Positions 16,025 to 23,948 of a stretch of DNA of 24,001 nt are shown piece by piece. The stretch is taken from assembly GCA_035530195.1 (NCBI GenBank), contig DATKVG010000124.1, positions 1 through 24,001 on the forward strand, read 5' to 3'. This DNA is from JAPLKX01 sp035530195. GTDB lineage: Bacteria > Hydrogenedentota > Hydrogenedentia > Hydrogenedentales > SLHB01. The notes beneath the pieces were generated by a model. That model saw only the letters and a list, made by a program, of their open reading frames with translations, ran no database searches and was not told where the DNA came from. The position numbers were made by a program, and so were the translations under genes. Position 1 is the first letter of the stretch. The number at the start of each line of letters is the position of its first letter.

Positions 16025-17182
16025 ATGACCAACGGCGCAGTTAAGAAGGCCCGTGTACTTGCCGCGTTGGAGAATCGGGAGCCCGATCAAGTCCCGATCG
16101 GCGAGTTTTTCTGGACCAACTTTGTGCGCAGGGCTGCGGCCGAACTCGGGGGCGGCAAGAGTTTTAACCCGTACCATTATTGGGACCTCGACCTGATCGT
16201 CGTCAACCCGAACATGGATCCCCACATCGGCGGCATCCGTGTGCTCGAGCAAGGTGGCGACCGCAAGCTCGTAAAAACCGGGTTTGGCGCCACCATCGAG
16301 ATGCGCGGCTCCTGCCCGATGCCCTACTACCTCGATTTCGACACCAAGTCTTACGACCAGATGGCCGAATTCCGGTTCGACGACCCACGCGACGAGCGCC
16401 GGTTTTTCCACGCCATCGACGACCAGATCAACGCCGTCGGCGACGCCCTCAACCAGGGATACCCGTCGTTCGTCGACCGAGTCAACGCGTGCGCGCCACA
16501 CTACTGCGTCTTTGGCAGCGTCTGCGAACCCCACGAGATGATCTGGCGCATCATGGGCACCGAAAACGTCCTGCTCAAAATCGGTGAAGACCCGGACAAG
16601 GTGGCCGCGTTCATTGAACGCATCGGCGACTTCTCGGTAGGCATCGCCGAGGCCCAGATCAAGGCCGCAGAAGGAAAACTGGCCGGCCTCTACATCTGGG
16701 GCGATATCGCGTACGACCGCGGCATGTTCTTTTCACCCGACTACTGGCGCGCCGTCTACAAGCCGCAACTGGCCCGTTTATGCAAAGTCGCGCACGACGC
16801 CGGCCTGAAAACCATCTACCACGGTTGCGGAAACGCCTCGGCGGTCTTTGACGACATCCGCGACGCCGGCGTGGACGCCTACAACCCCCTCGAAGCCAAG
16901 GCCGGGCTCGACGTGGTCGACCTCAAACGCAGGTACGGTTCGGGCTGGGCGTTCAACGGCAACATCGACGTCCGAGTACTCGCCACCAACGACCGCGACC
17001 TCGTCCGTGCCGAAGTCCTCACCAAACTCAATGCGGCCCGCGGCGGCGGATACATCCTCCAGTCAGATCATTCCATCCCCGACAACGTCGACCCGAAAAC
17101 CTACGACTACGTCGTCCGCCTCACTCGCGAATACGGCAAATACCCGCTGGATTTGGGCGAGTTCAATCGGACAATCGGTTAG
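16025..17182 (+). CDS. Uroporphyrinogen decarboxylase (UroD)-superfamily protein
   Basis: A 385-residue cytoplasmic TIM-barrel protein of the UroD/MtaA superfamily. In anaerobes members of this group outside haem synthesis commonly act as corrinoid-dependent or demethylating methyltransferases; that role is inferred here. ATG 16025 follows a perfect AAGGAGG with a six-base spacing. Recognisable pieces are the N-terminal VLAALENREPDQVPIGEF, a Cys-rich centre, GLKTIYHGCGNA (H266, C268, matching the first two zinc ligands of MtaA-type enzymes) and the C-terminal GGGYILQSDHSIPDNV. No Cys follows C268, so the usual third zinc ligand is missing or replaced. A weak stem (AATCGG/CCGATT, 17173-17192) spans its stop codon. 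No corrinoid protein is adjacent, so partner and substrate are unknown. Confidence 0.85.
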   Translation: MTNGAVKKARVLAALENREPDQVPIGEFFWTNFVRRAAAELGGGKSFNPYHYWDLDLIVVNPNMDPHIGGIRVLEQGGDRKLVKTGFGATIEMRGSCPMPYYLDFDTKSYDQMAEFRFDDPRDERRFFHAIDDQINAVGDALNQGYPSFVDRVNACAPHYCVFGSVCEPHEMIWRIMGTENVLLKIGEDPDKVAAFIERIGDFSVGIAEAQIKAAEGKLAGLYIWGDIAYDRGMFFSPDYWRAVYKPQLARLCKVAHDAGLKTIYHGCGNASAVFDDIRDAGVDAYNPLEAKAGLDVVDLKRRYGSGWAFNGNIDVRVLATNDRDLVRAEVLTKLNAARGGGYILQSDHSIPDNVDPKTYDYVVRLTREYGKYPLDLGEFNRTIG

Positions 17183-17390
17183 TTACCCGATTTAAGTGGG
17201 CAAACCGTGGCGCCGGTGAAGAAGTCCGCCCGAACTTTTTCGAGAAAGGTCTTCCCGAAAGTTGTTTGGCGTGGTATGCTATTAGTGGAAAGGGAGAGTG
17301 TTGTAAGGCAGGGGAGTCTCATTGCCAGATGCGGTGCGGCCTTGCACCCGACGGGTATCAGGCGAAGTGGGATTAAAGGGAGAGCGCGAT

Positions 17391-19871
17391 ATGAAACCGA
17401 GAATCTTTGCATTAAGGCTTTTCTTTCCTGCAGTGCTTCTGGTATTGGCGCCGAATCTGTGCGCAGCCCAAACGTATATGGGAACCGCGAACGTGCTGAT
17501 GGTCATTGTGGATTTTGCGGATGACACCGGCACGTTCGATGCCGCGGCGTTCGAGACCGATTGGCTGGCCCCGCTGTGCAATTTCTACAGCACCATGTCT
17601 GAGGGCCAATTCGCGCTCAACGTCACCTACTTTGACGAAGTGATCCGACTGGACAACCGCGAGTTCTACCACAAGTGTTTCTTGGGCGCCGCGTGCCGCG
17701 ACCTGTGGAGCAGCGCGGACAACCCGCTCGAGACGCTCGTCGACGAGGGCCACATCCAGGCGACCGCCGACGGGTTAGTGCCGGCGGGCGGCGGGGCCGG
17801 CGACGTGTTTGACTGCGTCTTGTTTCTCACGGCGCAGGGCGTCAATTATTGGTTTCCCGGATGGAGCATCGAGAATCGGCGGACGACCGCAGACCCGACC
17901 AGCCACCGGTATCCCATGGGATACGCGGACCTCGACCTCAATAGCGACGGGGATTTCGACGCCGGCGAGTATGGCAATGCGTCCCATGAACTCGGCCACA
18001 TGCTCAGCGACGTCTACACCCATCCGGCCGGGTATATCAGCGCGTACGAACTCATGGACAGTTGCTACCCGTGTGCGCTGGGTATATTCACCCGCGTAGA
18101 CCATACCGCCTTGACTGGAAGCTTTCACAACTGGTTTTCGGGCTGGTTGCCGGCCTCGGCACTGGTCAAATTCACCCCGCCTACGGGCGGCACCGAGGTG
18201 CTTGCCCCGATCGAAATAGCGTCGCAACAGACCCCGGCCCCGCAGGGTATCCAAGTGCTGACCGGCGCCGGTTACTCCTACATTCTCGAATGCCGCCGGT
18301 TCATACCGCCCGATGAACTCATTGACACATGGCCCGACCGGCCCGCCGCGCGGGAAGGTGTGCTCATTCTGAAAGCGACACCGGGCGCCGATCCCGAAAC
18401 GTGGCTGATGCTGGCCCCGGCGTATCCGGAAGAGGACCGATGGGAATCAAGCTATGTCGCTGGACAGACTTTCACCGACGCCGCCCGCGACCTCACGATC
18501 TCTGTCGGAGCCGCCGTCGGCGACGGATTCCCCGTGACGGTCACCTACGGGCCCGGAGCCACCGCGCCCATACCGGATGTGGCCATGATTCCGTGGCTCA
18601 CCCCGCCCATGAATGACTACGAGACCGTCGACATTTGGGTCGACAGCCCCTGCAACGGGTATGAGCGTGATGCGCCGTGGGACGAGACCCGCCTGCGATA
18701 CGGCCGGCGGGACGATCCCGAGCAGACCGTGATCGGTAACGGCGACGACCCATGCGCTAATGAGGTCAACCTGGTTTACGCCCGCGTCCGCAATTACGGA
18801 ACCCAAGCGGCCACGAATGTCGTTGTCCATTTCGAGGTCACCAATCCGTTGGGCGTGGGCATTCGCGACGACACCGGCTGGACCCGGTTCGCTACGGTCA
18901 CCCAGGCCGATTTCCCCGGCTTGGCCAGTATCGCGCCGGATGGGTTCGTCGATGTCAGCGCGGAATGGCGGCCGGAAGTCGCGTTTACGCCCGGTACGGA
19001 GCGGGTGGCGTGGCACAGTTGCCTGCGGGTCGTTGTGGATACGGTTTCGGGCGAACTCGTGACGTCCAATCAAGACGGGGACCGCGAGCAAGAGAACGTG
19101 GCCTGGTTTGAAATGCCGCGCCCGACAATCGCCACTCCCTATGAGCCTATCAATGAGAGCATCTTCCTGGCCAACAGCGCCAACGTTCCCCGCGAGTTCT
19201 ACCTCTCCGTCGATTCCGCCCTGCCCGACGGCTGGAACCTCGATATCGCCGGGGGCGAAACCCGGTTTCTCCTCGATGCCGGCGAAGCGCGAGACATACC
19301 CGTCCAGTTGACCGCCCCGCCCGAGACGCCTGTCGGCAAAAGTTATTTCGTCAAAGTCCGCGCGTATTCCGTCGAGGAGGGAGGCGCACCCGACAGCTCG
19401 ATACAGCGATACGACAGCATCGAGGTGGCCGGCGTCTTGCTTGCCGCGCAAACCGTCCTGGAAACCACCTTGTCCATCTCCGCAACGCTCGAGGGTTCCA
19501 CCCTCAACGTAACCGGAACCATGACGCCGCCCGTACCCGGCGCTACCGTCGCGATTCGTTACGAGCCCCCGAGCGGCCCCAGCCTCCTGCAATTGGTTGC
19601 GGTAGACAACGCCGGCAAGTTCTCGCACCAGTACGCCCAGGCCTATGCGGGCCGATGGGGTATCCGCGCGATCTGGCAGGGCGATACCGAGCACGCCAGC
19701 GCCCTTTCCAACAAGCTTATTGTGAATATAGTCGGGCCCGGAGGATGTTTCGGCGGTGCCACCATGGCCCTCGACTGCCCGTCGCCGCGGAACGTTGGCG
19801 AGATTCTCCCCTTTGTGCTGGTCCTTTTCGCATTCGGCCTTCTCGCGCGCCGTGCGAAACGTGCTACTTGA
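17391..19871 (+). CDS. Secreted M6-like zinc metalloprotease with C-terminal surface-sorting tail
   Basis: An 826-residue exported protease. ATG 17391 follows AAAGGGAGAG and begins a signal peptide (MKPR, hydrophobic core, LCAAQ). The catalytic zinc motif is HELGH (H199, E200, H203), placed where M6 (immune inhibitor A-like) peptidases carry it, with D207 four residues on. Directly before it, residues 182-193 (DLNSDGDFDAGE) form a canonical EF-hand calcium loop. The remainder to about 380 is typical of M6-type domains (GVLILKA), and about 410-770 looks like beta-sandwich domains. The C-terminus is a tripartite signal: GGCFGG (C786), a hydrophobic segment (about 803-817) and an RRAKR tail, resembling Cys-containing CTERM sorting signals processed by intramembrane proteases. 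It should therefore end up on the outer surface. No clear promoter was found. Confidence 0.85.
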   Translation: MKPRIFALRLFFPAVLLVLAPNLCAAQTYMGTANVLMVIVDFADDTGTFDAAAFETDWLAPLCNFYSTMSEGQFALNVTYFDEVIRLDNREFYHKCFLGAACRDLWSSADNPLETLVDEGHIQATADGLVPAGGGAGDVFDCVLFLTAQGVNYWFPGWSIENRRTTADPTSHRYPMGYADLDLNSDGDFDAGEYGNASHELGHMLSDVYTHPAGYISAYELMDSCYPCALGIFTRVDHTALTGSFHNWFSGWLPASALVKFTPPTGGTEVLAPIEIASQQTPAPQGIQVLTGAGYSYILECRRFIPPDELIDTWPDRPAAREGVLILKATPGADPETWLMLAPAYPEEDRWESSYVAGQTFTDAARDLTISVGAAVGDGFPVTVTYGPGATAPIPDVAMIPWLTPPMNDYETVDIWVDSPCNGYERDAPWDETRLRYGRRDDPEQTVIGNGDDPCANEVNLVYARVRNYGTQAATNVVVHFEVTNPLGVGIRDDTGWTRFATVTQADFPGLASIAPDGFVDVSAEWRPEVAFTPGTERVAWHSCLRVVVDTVSGELVTSNQDGDREQENVAWFEMPRPTIATPYEPINESIFLANSANVPREFYLSVDSALPDGWNLDIAGGETRFLLDAGEARDIPVQLTAPPETPVGKSYFVKVRAYSVEEGGAPDSSIQRYDSIEVAGVLLAAQTVLETTLSISATLEGSTLNVTGTMTPPVPGATVAIRYEPPSGPSLLQLVAVDNAGKFSHQYAQAYAGRWGIRAIWQGDTEHASALSNKLIVNIVGPGGCFGGATMALDCPSPRNVGEILPFVLVLFAFGLLARRAKRAT

Positions 19872-19959
19872 GAGATACCCGAGGCGGACGACAACGAAAC
19901 CATCGCTGCCCTCCGCCTCAACTTATTGTCCATGGCCGTTTGCCGTTTCGGGAAAATGG

Positions 19960-19974
19960 CCTCGACAGTCGAGG
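19960..19974. terminator. Short inverted repeat between convergent genes
   Basis: CCTCGAC (19960-19966) and GTCGAGG (19968-19974) are exact reverse complements around one base. It lies between the convergent protease and lipoprotein genes. There is no T-run on either strand, so intrinsic termination is doubtful; it may equally be a protein-binding site. Confidence 0.3.
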
Positions 19975-19992
19975 TCGACTAGTGACCCACGG

Positions 19993-20406
19993 CTATTTCA
20001 CCCGCTTCAATTCGAGCGGGTAGCTCACCCCGGCCTGGTTCCATTTTCCTCGCAATATGTTGCCGTCTTGCAGGGTCACATCAAGAACTCCAAGAATCGA
20101 CTTGGCCTCGAGGATCAAATGGTCGCCCTTGAGACTGGTCTCTTCGACCGGAATATCGTTCACGCCCTGGGAAACAGAATCGATGGAAGCCTTGATAATT
20201 CCGTCGGGTCCCGCAGTTAGCTTGAAAAGGAGCTCAAACTTCTGGCCCTGGGCATCAAGCACCCCGTTCCAGTTCCCGACAACTTTCGAGGTGTCCGATG
20301 CCGATGATGTTGGTGCGGAACCGCCCGTCTGTTTCTCGGATGGCTGACACGCGACCACCACTGCGGACACAAGAAGGGCAACCACTACTCGCCCAACGAT
20401 CTTCAT
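19993..20406 (-). CDS. Small lipoprotein of unknown function
   Basis: A 137-residue predicted lipoprotein. The start at 20406 is chosen because GGGAGG lies eight bases upstream and it begins a good lipoprotein signal: MKIVGR, a Val/Leu/Ala core and VVAC with the lipidated Cys at position 20. A Ser/Gly-rich linker (about 21-47) follows, then a compact domain that looks all-beta (VVGNWNGVLDAQGQKFELLF, then DVTLQDGNILRGKWNQ). That pattern, GxWxG followed by alternating strands and a GKW turn, resembles small beta-barrel or META/lipocalin-like lipoproteins, but I cannot assign a family. It has its own strong promoter upstream. Confidence 0.82.
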   Translation of the reverse strand: MKIVGRVVVALLVSAVVVACQPSEKQTGGSAPTSSASDTSKVVGNWNGVLDAQGQKFELLFKLTAGPDGIIKASIDSVSQGVNDIPVEETSLKGDHLILEAKSILGVLDVTLQDGNILRGKWNQAGVSYPLELKRVK

Positions 20407-20438
20407 TGTTGTTTCCTCCCAGTGTTTCACACAGGGCA

Positions 20439-20467
20439 ATCGTAGCCCGCTCCAAATCAGTTGTCAA
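20439..20467 (-). promoter_or_regulatory. Sigma-70-type promoter of the small lipoprotein gene
   Basis: On the minus strand a perfect TTGACA (20462-20467) is followed after 17 bases by TACGAT (20439-20444). The predicted transcription start is about 25 bases ahead of the lipoprotein start codon, leaving room for its ribosome site. Confidence 0.75.
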
Positions 20468-20484
20468 CCACCCACCGGCCAGTA

Positions 20485-20868
20485 TCACTGACACGCTTCG
20501 TCTATTATGGCGATGATGGTGGCCTCGACCTCTTGGGCCACATCCCGCAATCGCTTGTTGTGAAACAGGCTCAGCATAAACGTCGGCTTTATGGTCGACA
20601 CGCAGATTTTCCCGCCCTGTTCATAGACGCATATGCGGCATGGCAACGCATTCGCAATGGACATGTCCGCATCCAACACCTTCTTTGCCTGGACGGGATT
20701 ACAGACTTCAAAGACACGGCATTCATGGTCGAACGCGACGCCCTTTTCAACCATCTTTGCCTTGAGATCGTGCACGCCCAAAATGCCAAACTTGTGTGCC
20801 GCCACCGCCGCCTCCAGTTTCACAATCACTTGGCCCAACGTATTCCCAGATTCCCTCGCATATAGCAT
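20485..20868 (-). CDS. DUF302 domain-containing protein
   Basis: A 127-residue protein matching the DUF302 domain along most of its length. The hallmarks are FGILGVHDLKAKM, a central FEVCNP, and LPCRICVYEQGGK, with three Cys grouped in the central region (VCNP and PCRIC). The start at 20868 is chosen over an upstream frame because AAGGAG lies eight bases before it; the upstream residues do not belong to the domain. There is no signal peptide. The biochemical role of DUF302 is not established; redox or ligand-binding functions have been suggested for related proteins. It sits between the flavoprotein and lipoprotein genes on the same strand but has separate spacing (94 bp and 78 bp), so it need not be in an operon with either. 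Confidence 0.85.
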   Translation of the reverse strand: MLYARESGNTLGQVIVKLEAAVAAHKFGILGVHDLKAKMVEKGVAFDHECRVFEVCNPVQAKKVLDADMSIANALPCRICVYEQGGKICVSTIKPTFMLSLFHNKRLRDVAQEVEATIIAIIDEACQ

Positions 20869-20962
20869 CAGTCTGTCTCCTTGCCGGCGTTTGTCGCATA
20901 CGCCCGTTCTTTCTAAACAATTCAACAACTGATTACTGCTCCCTGATTCCTGATTCTCGATC

Positions 20963-22186
20963 TCATGCGGCGCAAGTTCCGGCGACGGCGCCGGATGTCC
21001 ACGCCCATTGGAGATTGTAGCCGCCGGAATCGCCGTCGATATCGAGAACTTCGCCCGCGAAATACACGTCGGACGCTATTTGGGACTCAAGCGTTGCGGG
21101 GTTCACTTCGCTTACGTCCACGCCGCCCGCGGTGACTTGCGAAAACATCCAGGATTGCGTTCCGGAGCACGGGATTGTCCATGCCTTCATCGCCGAGACG
21201 ATACGGTCGATCTCCGCAGGCGTCAGATCGCCACATGGCCGTTGCGCGTTCTCGATTCCAGCCATTTTAAGCAAGACCGGGATCAGCCTTTTGTGGATCA
21301 AGCCCACGAAGCTGAAGTCCACGGTCTTTCCCGGCTTTTTTTCGATGCGGTTGCGAATGAAGCCGGCCAGTGCGGCATCCGAGAACGACGGGAACAGGTC
21401 GATGCGCAGTTGCGTGTCGCGGTTCTTCAGGGTGGATTCCGATACGGCCCGGCTCAGTTGCAGGATCGCCGCGCCCGAGATGCCGTACTTGGCGAAAAGC
21501 AGATCGCCCATCACCTCGCGCTCGAGCTTTCCGTCCACCCAGACCCCGGCACGCCCATTCAGGCCGATCCCCGCGATCTGGTTGAGATAGGCCGCATCCA
21601 GCCGCACCGGAACCAGTGCGGGGAACGGCTCGACGATGGTATGGCCCAGCGCCTCAGCCAGTTTGAACCCGCCGCCGTTCGACCCCAGGTTGGGCGACGA
21701 CTTCCCGCCCGCGCACACGATGACGCGGTCCGACTCAAAGAACCGCCCGTCACCGCAGACGCACTCCAGCCCGTTGCGCCCGCGTTCGATGCCGTGAACA
21801 ACGGCCTCGCATAGTTCCTCGACCCCCAGTTGCGCCATCTCATAGCGCAGCACGTCCAGCACGCTCGAGGCCTGCCGGCTGGACGGAAACAGTTTCCCAT
21901 CCTCCTCCTCCTGCACGCATACGCCGAGTTCGTCGAAAAACGCCAGCGTCTCATCGAGCCCAAACACCTTGAACAGACCGGTTACGAACTCCGGGCGGCA
22001 GCCGTGATAGTGCGAGGAATCAAGCTGCCGGTTGGCCAGGTTGCAGCGCCCGTTGCCCGTTGCCAGCAACTTCTTGCCGACCCGCTGCATCCGCTCCAGA
22101 ACCTTAACTCGTGCGCCCTTGCGCGCGGCCATAATCGCCGCAACCATCCCCGAGGCCCCGCCACCAATTACGATGATGTCTCTCAT
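20963..22186 (-). CDS. HI0933-family FAD/NAD(P)-dependent oxidoreductase
   Basis: A 407-residue flavoprotein of the HI0933/YhiN/BaiN-like family. The dinucleotide-binding motif GGGASG (residues 8-13) opens the protein and E31 ends the second strand, where it would bind the FAD ribose. The family signature GKKLLATGNGRCN follows at 37-49. The C-terminal GEVLDIDGDSGGYNLQWAW closes the FAD site. Members are cytoplasmic and of mostly unknown substrate; some reduce unsaturated bile acid or steroid-like compounds. GGGGAG lies before the start. Length is normal and the gene looks intact. A second, truncated copy of its N-terminal region lies at 23949-24001, about 1.9 kb away in the same orientation. 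Confidence 0.9.
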   Translation of the reverse strand: MRDIIVIGGGASGMVAAIMAARKGARVKVLERMQRVGKKLLATGNGRCNLANRQLDSSHYHGCRPEFVTGLFKVFGLDETLAFFDELGVCVQEEEDGKLFPSSRQASSVLDVLRYEMAQLGVEELCEAVVHGIERGRNGLECVCGDGRFFESDRVIVCAGGKSSPNLGSNGGGFKLAEALGHTIVEPFPALVPVRLDAAYLNQIAGIGLNGRAGVWVDGKLEREVMGDLLFAKYGISGAAILQLSRAVSESTLKNRDTQLRIDLFPSFSDAALAGFIRNRIEKKPGKTVDFSFVGLIHKRLIPVLLKMAGIENAQRPCGDLTPAEIDRIVSAMKAWTIPCSGTQSWMFSQVTAGGVDVSEVNPATLESQIASDVYFAGEVLDIDGDSGGYNLQWAWTSGAVAGTCAA

Positions 22187-22222
22187 GCCCGCTCCCCTGG
22201 ATTAACCTGATGATAGGAACGC

Positions 22223-22251
22223 ATCCTACCATAGCTGTAAATGCCGGTCGA
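22223..22251 (-). promoter_or_regulatory. Likely promoter with overlapping inverted repeat, flavoprotein gene
   Basis: On the minus strand TCGACC (22246-22251), a 17-base spacer and TAGGAT (22223-22228) each match four of six consensus bases. The -10 element overlaps an inverted repeat, TAGGA (22214-22218) and TCCTA (22224-22228), which could be an operator covering the transcription start. Confidence 0.45.
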
Positions 22252-22271
22252 GGGGACGTCTTGACACAGGA

Positions 22272-22496
22272 TTGTGGGCGCTATACCAACTGACCTGCCG
22301 GCTTGGCGACCTCTGCGGAGAGAAGGTGATCCCGTATGGATTTTTCATGGGCGACACCGTGACTTTTCTGCCTATTTCACTGACAGTTTTCATTCTTCTG
22401 GCGAAACTCATGGGGTGGTTCATGAGAACGAAGCAGCAAGAGGAGGATGCGCCCCCTCCCGCGCCCTTGACCAGGGACCAGGAACTCCTGATGTAA
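22272..22496 (+). pseudogene. Probable remnant of a large-conductance mechanosensitive channel gene (mscL 3' end)
   Basis: The frame encodes VIPYGFFMGDTVTFL, a hydrophobic segment (LPISLTVFILLAKLMGWFM), a charged turn (RTKQQEED), a Pro-rich linker (APPPAPLTRDQELLM) and a stop. This order matches the second membrane helix and C-terminal bundle of MscL. After the TAA the same frame continues with TRDALPALR, fitting the family's usual EIRDAL-type end, so the stop appears to be a late nonsense change. The N-terminal half, including the pore helix, is absent: upstream in-frame sequence shows no MscL similarity and there is no convincing ATG or ribosome site. A small intact membrane protein starting at TTG 22272 or ATG 22347 is a less likely alternative. 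Confidence 0.5.
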
Positions 22497-22612
22497 ACCA
22501 GGGACGCCTTGCCCGCGCTGCGTGCCACGGCGGACTAACCAGAAGCATCCCCCGGGCCGCGAGGGTTTCCCAAACCGTGGTGGCGTCGAGGTCGAGTTTT
22601 TAGGGAAGCCCG

Positions 22613-23749
22613 CTACAGTGCGCCTATGAATTCGGCTAGAGGAATAACAGTCGCTCTTTCCGCCAATGAATAGCGCTTTTCACCCGGATAAACTACATTG
22701 AGTTCGTCCAGTTTCAGATCGGCCAAAGCAATGCGCATCGACGGTGTTAACGTGGGGGCATCCGCACGCTTACATTCAACACCTATGCGGCGGCCTTTCT
22801 TGAAAAGCACAAGGTCAATCTCTGCGCCGCTGTGCGTGGCCCAGTAGTACGTATCATCCGGATGAAGGGCTTTGATGACCTCCTCAACGGCATAACCCTC
22901 CCACGAAGCCCCCACTTTCGGATGTAGCTCCAAGTCGCGCCGGCTGCCAATGCCCAGCAACGTGTGCAGCAGCCCGCTGTCACGTATATAAACTTTCGGC
23001 GCCTTGACCTGACGTTTGCTGAGATTCTCAAACCACGGGGGCAACTGCCGCACCATGAATACGCCCGTCATGAGGTCAAGGTAGCGCCGGACGGTGGATT
23101 CATTAACGGCCAAAGCGCGGCCCAGTTCGGCGGCGTTCCACGTCTGACCGTGATAATGAGCCATCATGCTCCAAAAACGCCGCAATGCCATGGCGGGAAT
23201 GGTTACGCCCAACTGCGGCATGTCACGCTCAAGAAAGGTCTGCAAAAAGTTCCGCCGCCACGAGATCGACGCGGTTTCCGTGCGCGCCGTATACGATAAT
23301 GGAAAACCGCCACGCAACCAGTGCCGAGGCTGCGCCGCGCCGCCAAGATCCGTTAGGCGGAAGCCTTCAAGCGGAACCGTTTCCAAACGGCCCGCCAGGG
23401 TTTCAGAAGACTGTTTCAACAAATGCGGCGACGCGCTCCCAAGAATGAGGAATCGAGCAGGGAGAGGTCTGCGGTCCGCCAAAACCCGCAGCAGAGGAAA
23501 CAGATCCGGCCGACGCTGGATTTCGTCGATTATGACCAGCCCTTTGAGCGGACGCAATGCGGTTTCCGGCTCCGTAAGGCGGGCGAGGCTCGCAGGGTCT
23601 TCCAAGTCGAAATAATTGAGGGATTCGACGGCCACAAACTCGCGCGCCAACGTCGTCTTGCCGCATTGCCGCGGCCCCAGCAACGCTACGATACGGCTGC
23701 GCGTGAGAGCGACACGGACTAATTCGAAGTCTGTCTTGCGGGAAATCAT
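22613..23749 (-). CDS. AAA-type ATPase with DUF4143 domain
   Basis: A 378-residue ATPase of the large AAA_14/DUF4143 family. Walker A is GPRQCGKT (residues 25-32) and Walker B LVIIDE (71-76), with a GSAS sensor-like motif after it. The middle contains a winged-helix-like stretch (AAELGRALAVNESTVRRYL), and the C-terminal DUF4143 part carries a PD-(D/E)xK-like core, SGAEIDLVL then GVECKRA. Members are patchily distributed, often in accessory regions, and their function is unknown; defence or regulatory roles have been proposed. The start at 23749 is well fixed: the next Met is past the Walker motifs. There is no leader, because the promoter places the transcription start on the ATG. The gene is flanked by degenerate sequences, consistent with insertion. 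Confidence 0.9.
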   Translation of the reverse strand: MISRKTDFELVRVALTRSRIVALLGPRQCGKTTLAREFVAVESLNYFDLEDPASLARLTEPETALRPLKGLVIIDEIQRRPDLFPLLRVLADRRPLPARFLILGSASPHLLKQSSETLAGRLETVPLEGFRLTDLGGAAQPRHWLRGGFPLSYTARTETASISWRRNFLQTFLERDMPQLGVTIPAMALRRFWSMMAHYHGQTWNAAELGRALAVNESTVRRYLDLMTGVFMVRQLPPWFENLSKRQVKAPKVYIRDSGLLHTLLGIGSRRDLELHPKVGASWEGYAVEEVIKALHPDDTYYWATHSGAEIDLVLFKKGRRIGVECKRADAPTLTPSMRIALADLKLDELNVVYPGEKRYSLAERATVIPLAEFIGAL

Positions 23750-23755
23750 GCCCTA

Positions 23756-23784
23756 ATTATACACCATGAAAATCCCGCAGTCAA
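23756..23784 (-). promoter_or_regulatory. Near-consensus promoter giving a leaderless ATPase mRNA
   Basis: On the minus strand TTGACT (23779-23784), a 17-base spacer and a perfect TATAAT (23756-23761). The -10 element ends six bases before the ATG, so the expected transcription start is at or next to 23749. No Shine-Dalgarno sequence can fit, and a leaderless transcript is predicted. Confidence 0.75.
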
Positions 23785-23802
23785 CACTGCATTTTCACGG
23801 TG
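23762..23802. repeat. 41-bp dyad overlapping the ATPase promoter
   Basis: CACCATGAAAAT (23762-23773) pairs with ATTTTCACGGTG (23791-23802) at 11 of 12 positions. Inside, GCAGT (23777-23781) pairs exactly with ACTGC (23786-23790) around a CAAC loop; three extra bases (CCC) sit on one arm. The -35 box lies at the centre and the spacer along one arm, as expected of an operator. It could also be the remains of a small mobile element. Confidence 0.6.
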
Positions 23803-23948
23803 AGTGCAACACCACTCTATTCAGACTCTGTACGGGCCACAAATGTGCGGTCTGCCCCTTAGCAGCCCGTGGTAAAAGTCTCGTGACGGCGCGCGCAAGC
23901 CATTTAGCACGGGATCAAGGCCCGACACCGCAGGAAAAGTGCCTCCTT

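Noticed and set aside
17252..17280. Possible promoter (TTCCCG, 17-base spacer, TATGCT) ahead of the protease
   Set aside because: The -35 element matches consensus at only three positions; too weak to list as a feature.
18447..19694. 415-codon minus-strand frame across the protease C-terminal half
   Set aside because: The plus-strand protein is continuous from the signal peptide to the sorting tail; the antisense frame shows no motif.
21008..21814. 268-codon plus-strand frame across the flavoprotein gene
   Set aside because: Antisense to a gene with full FAD-binding signatures; no ribosome site.
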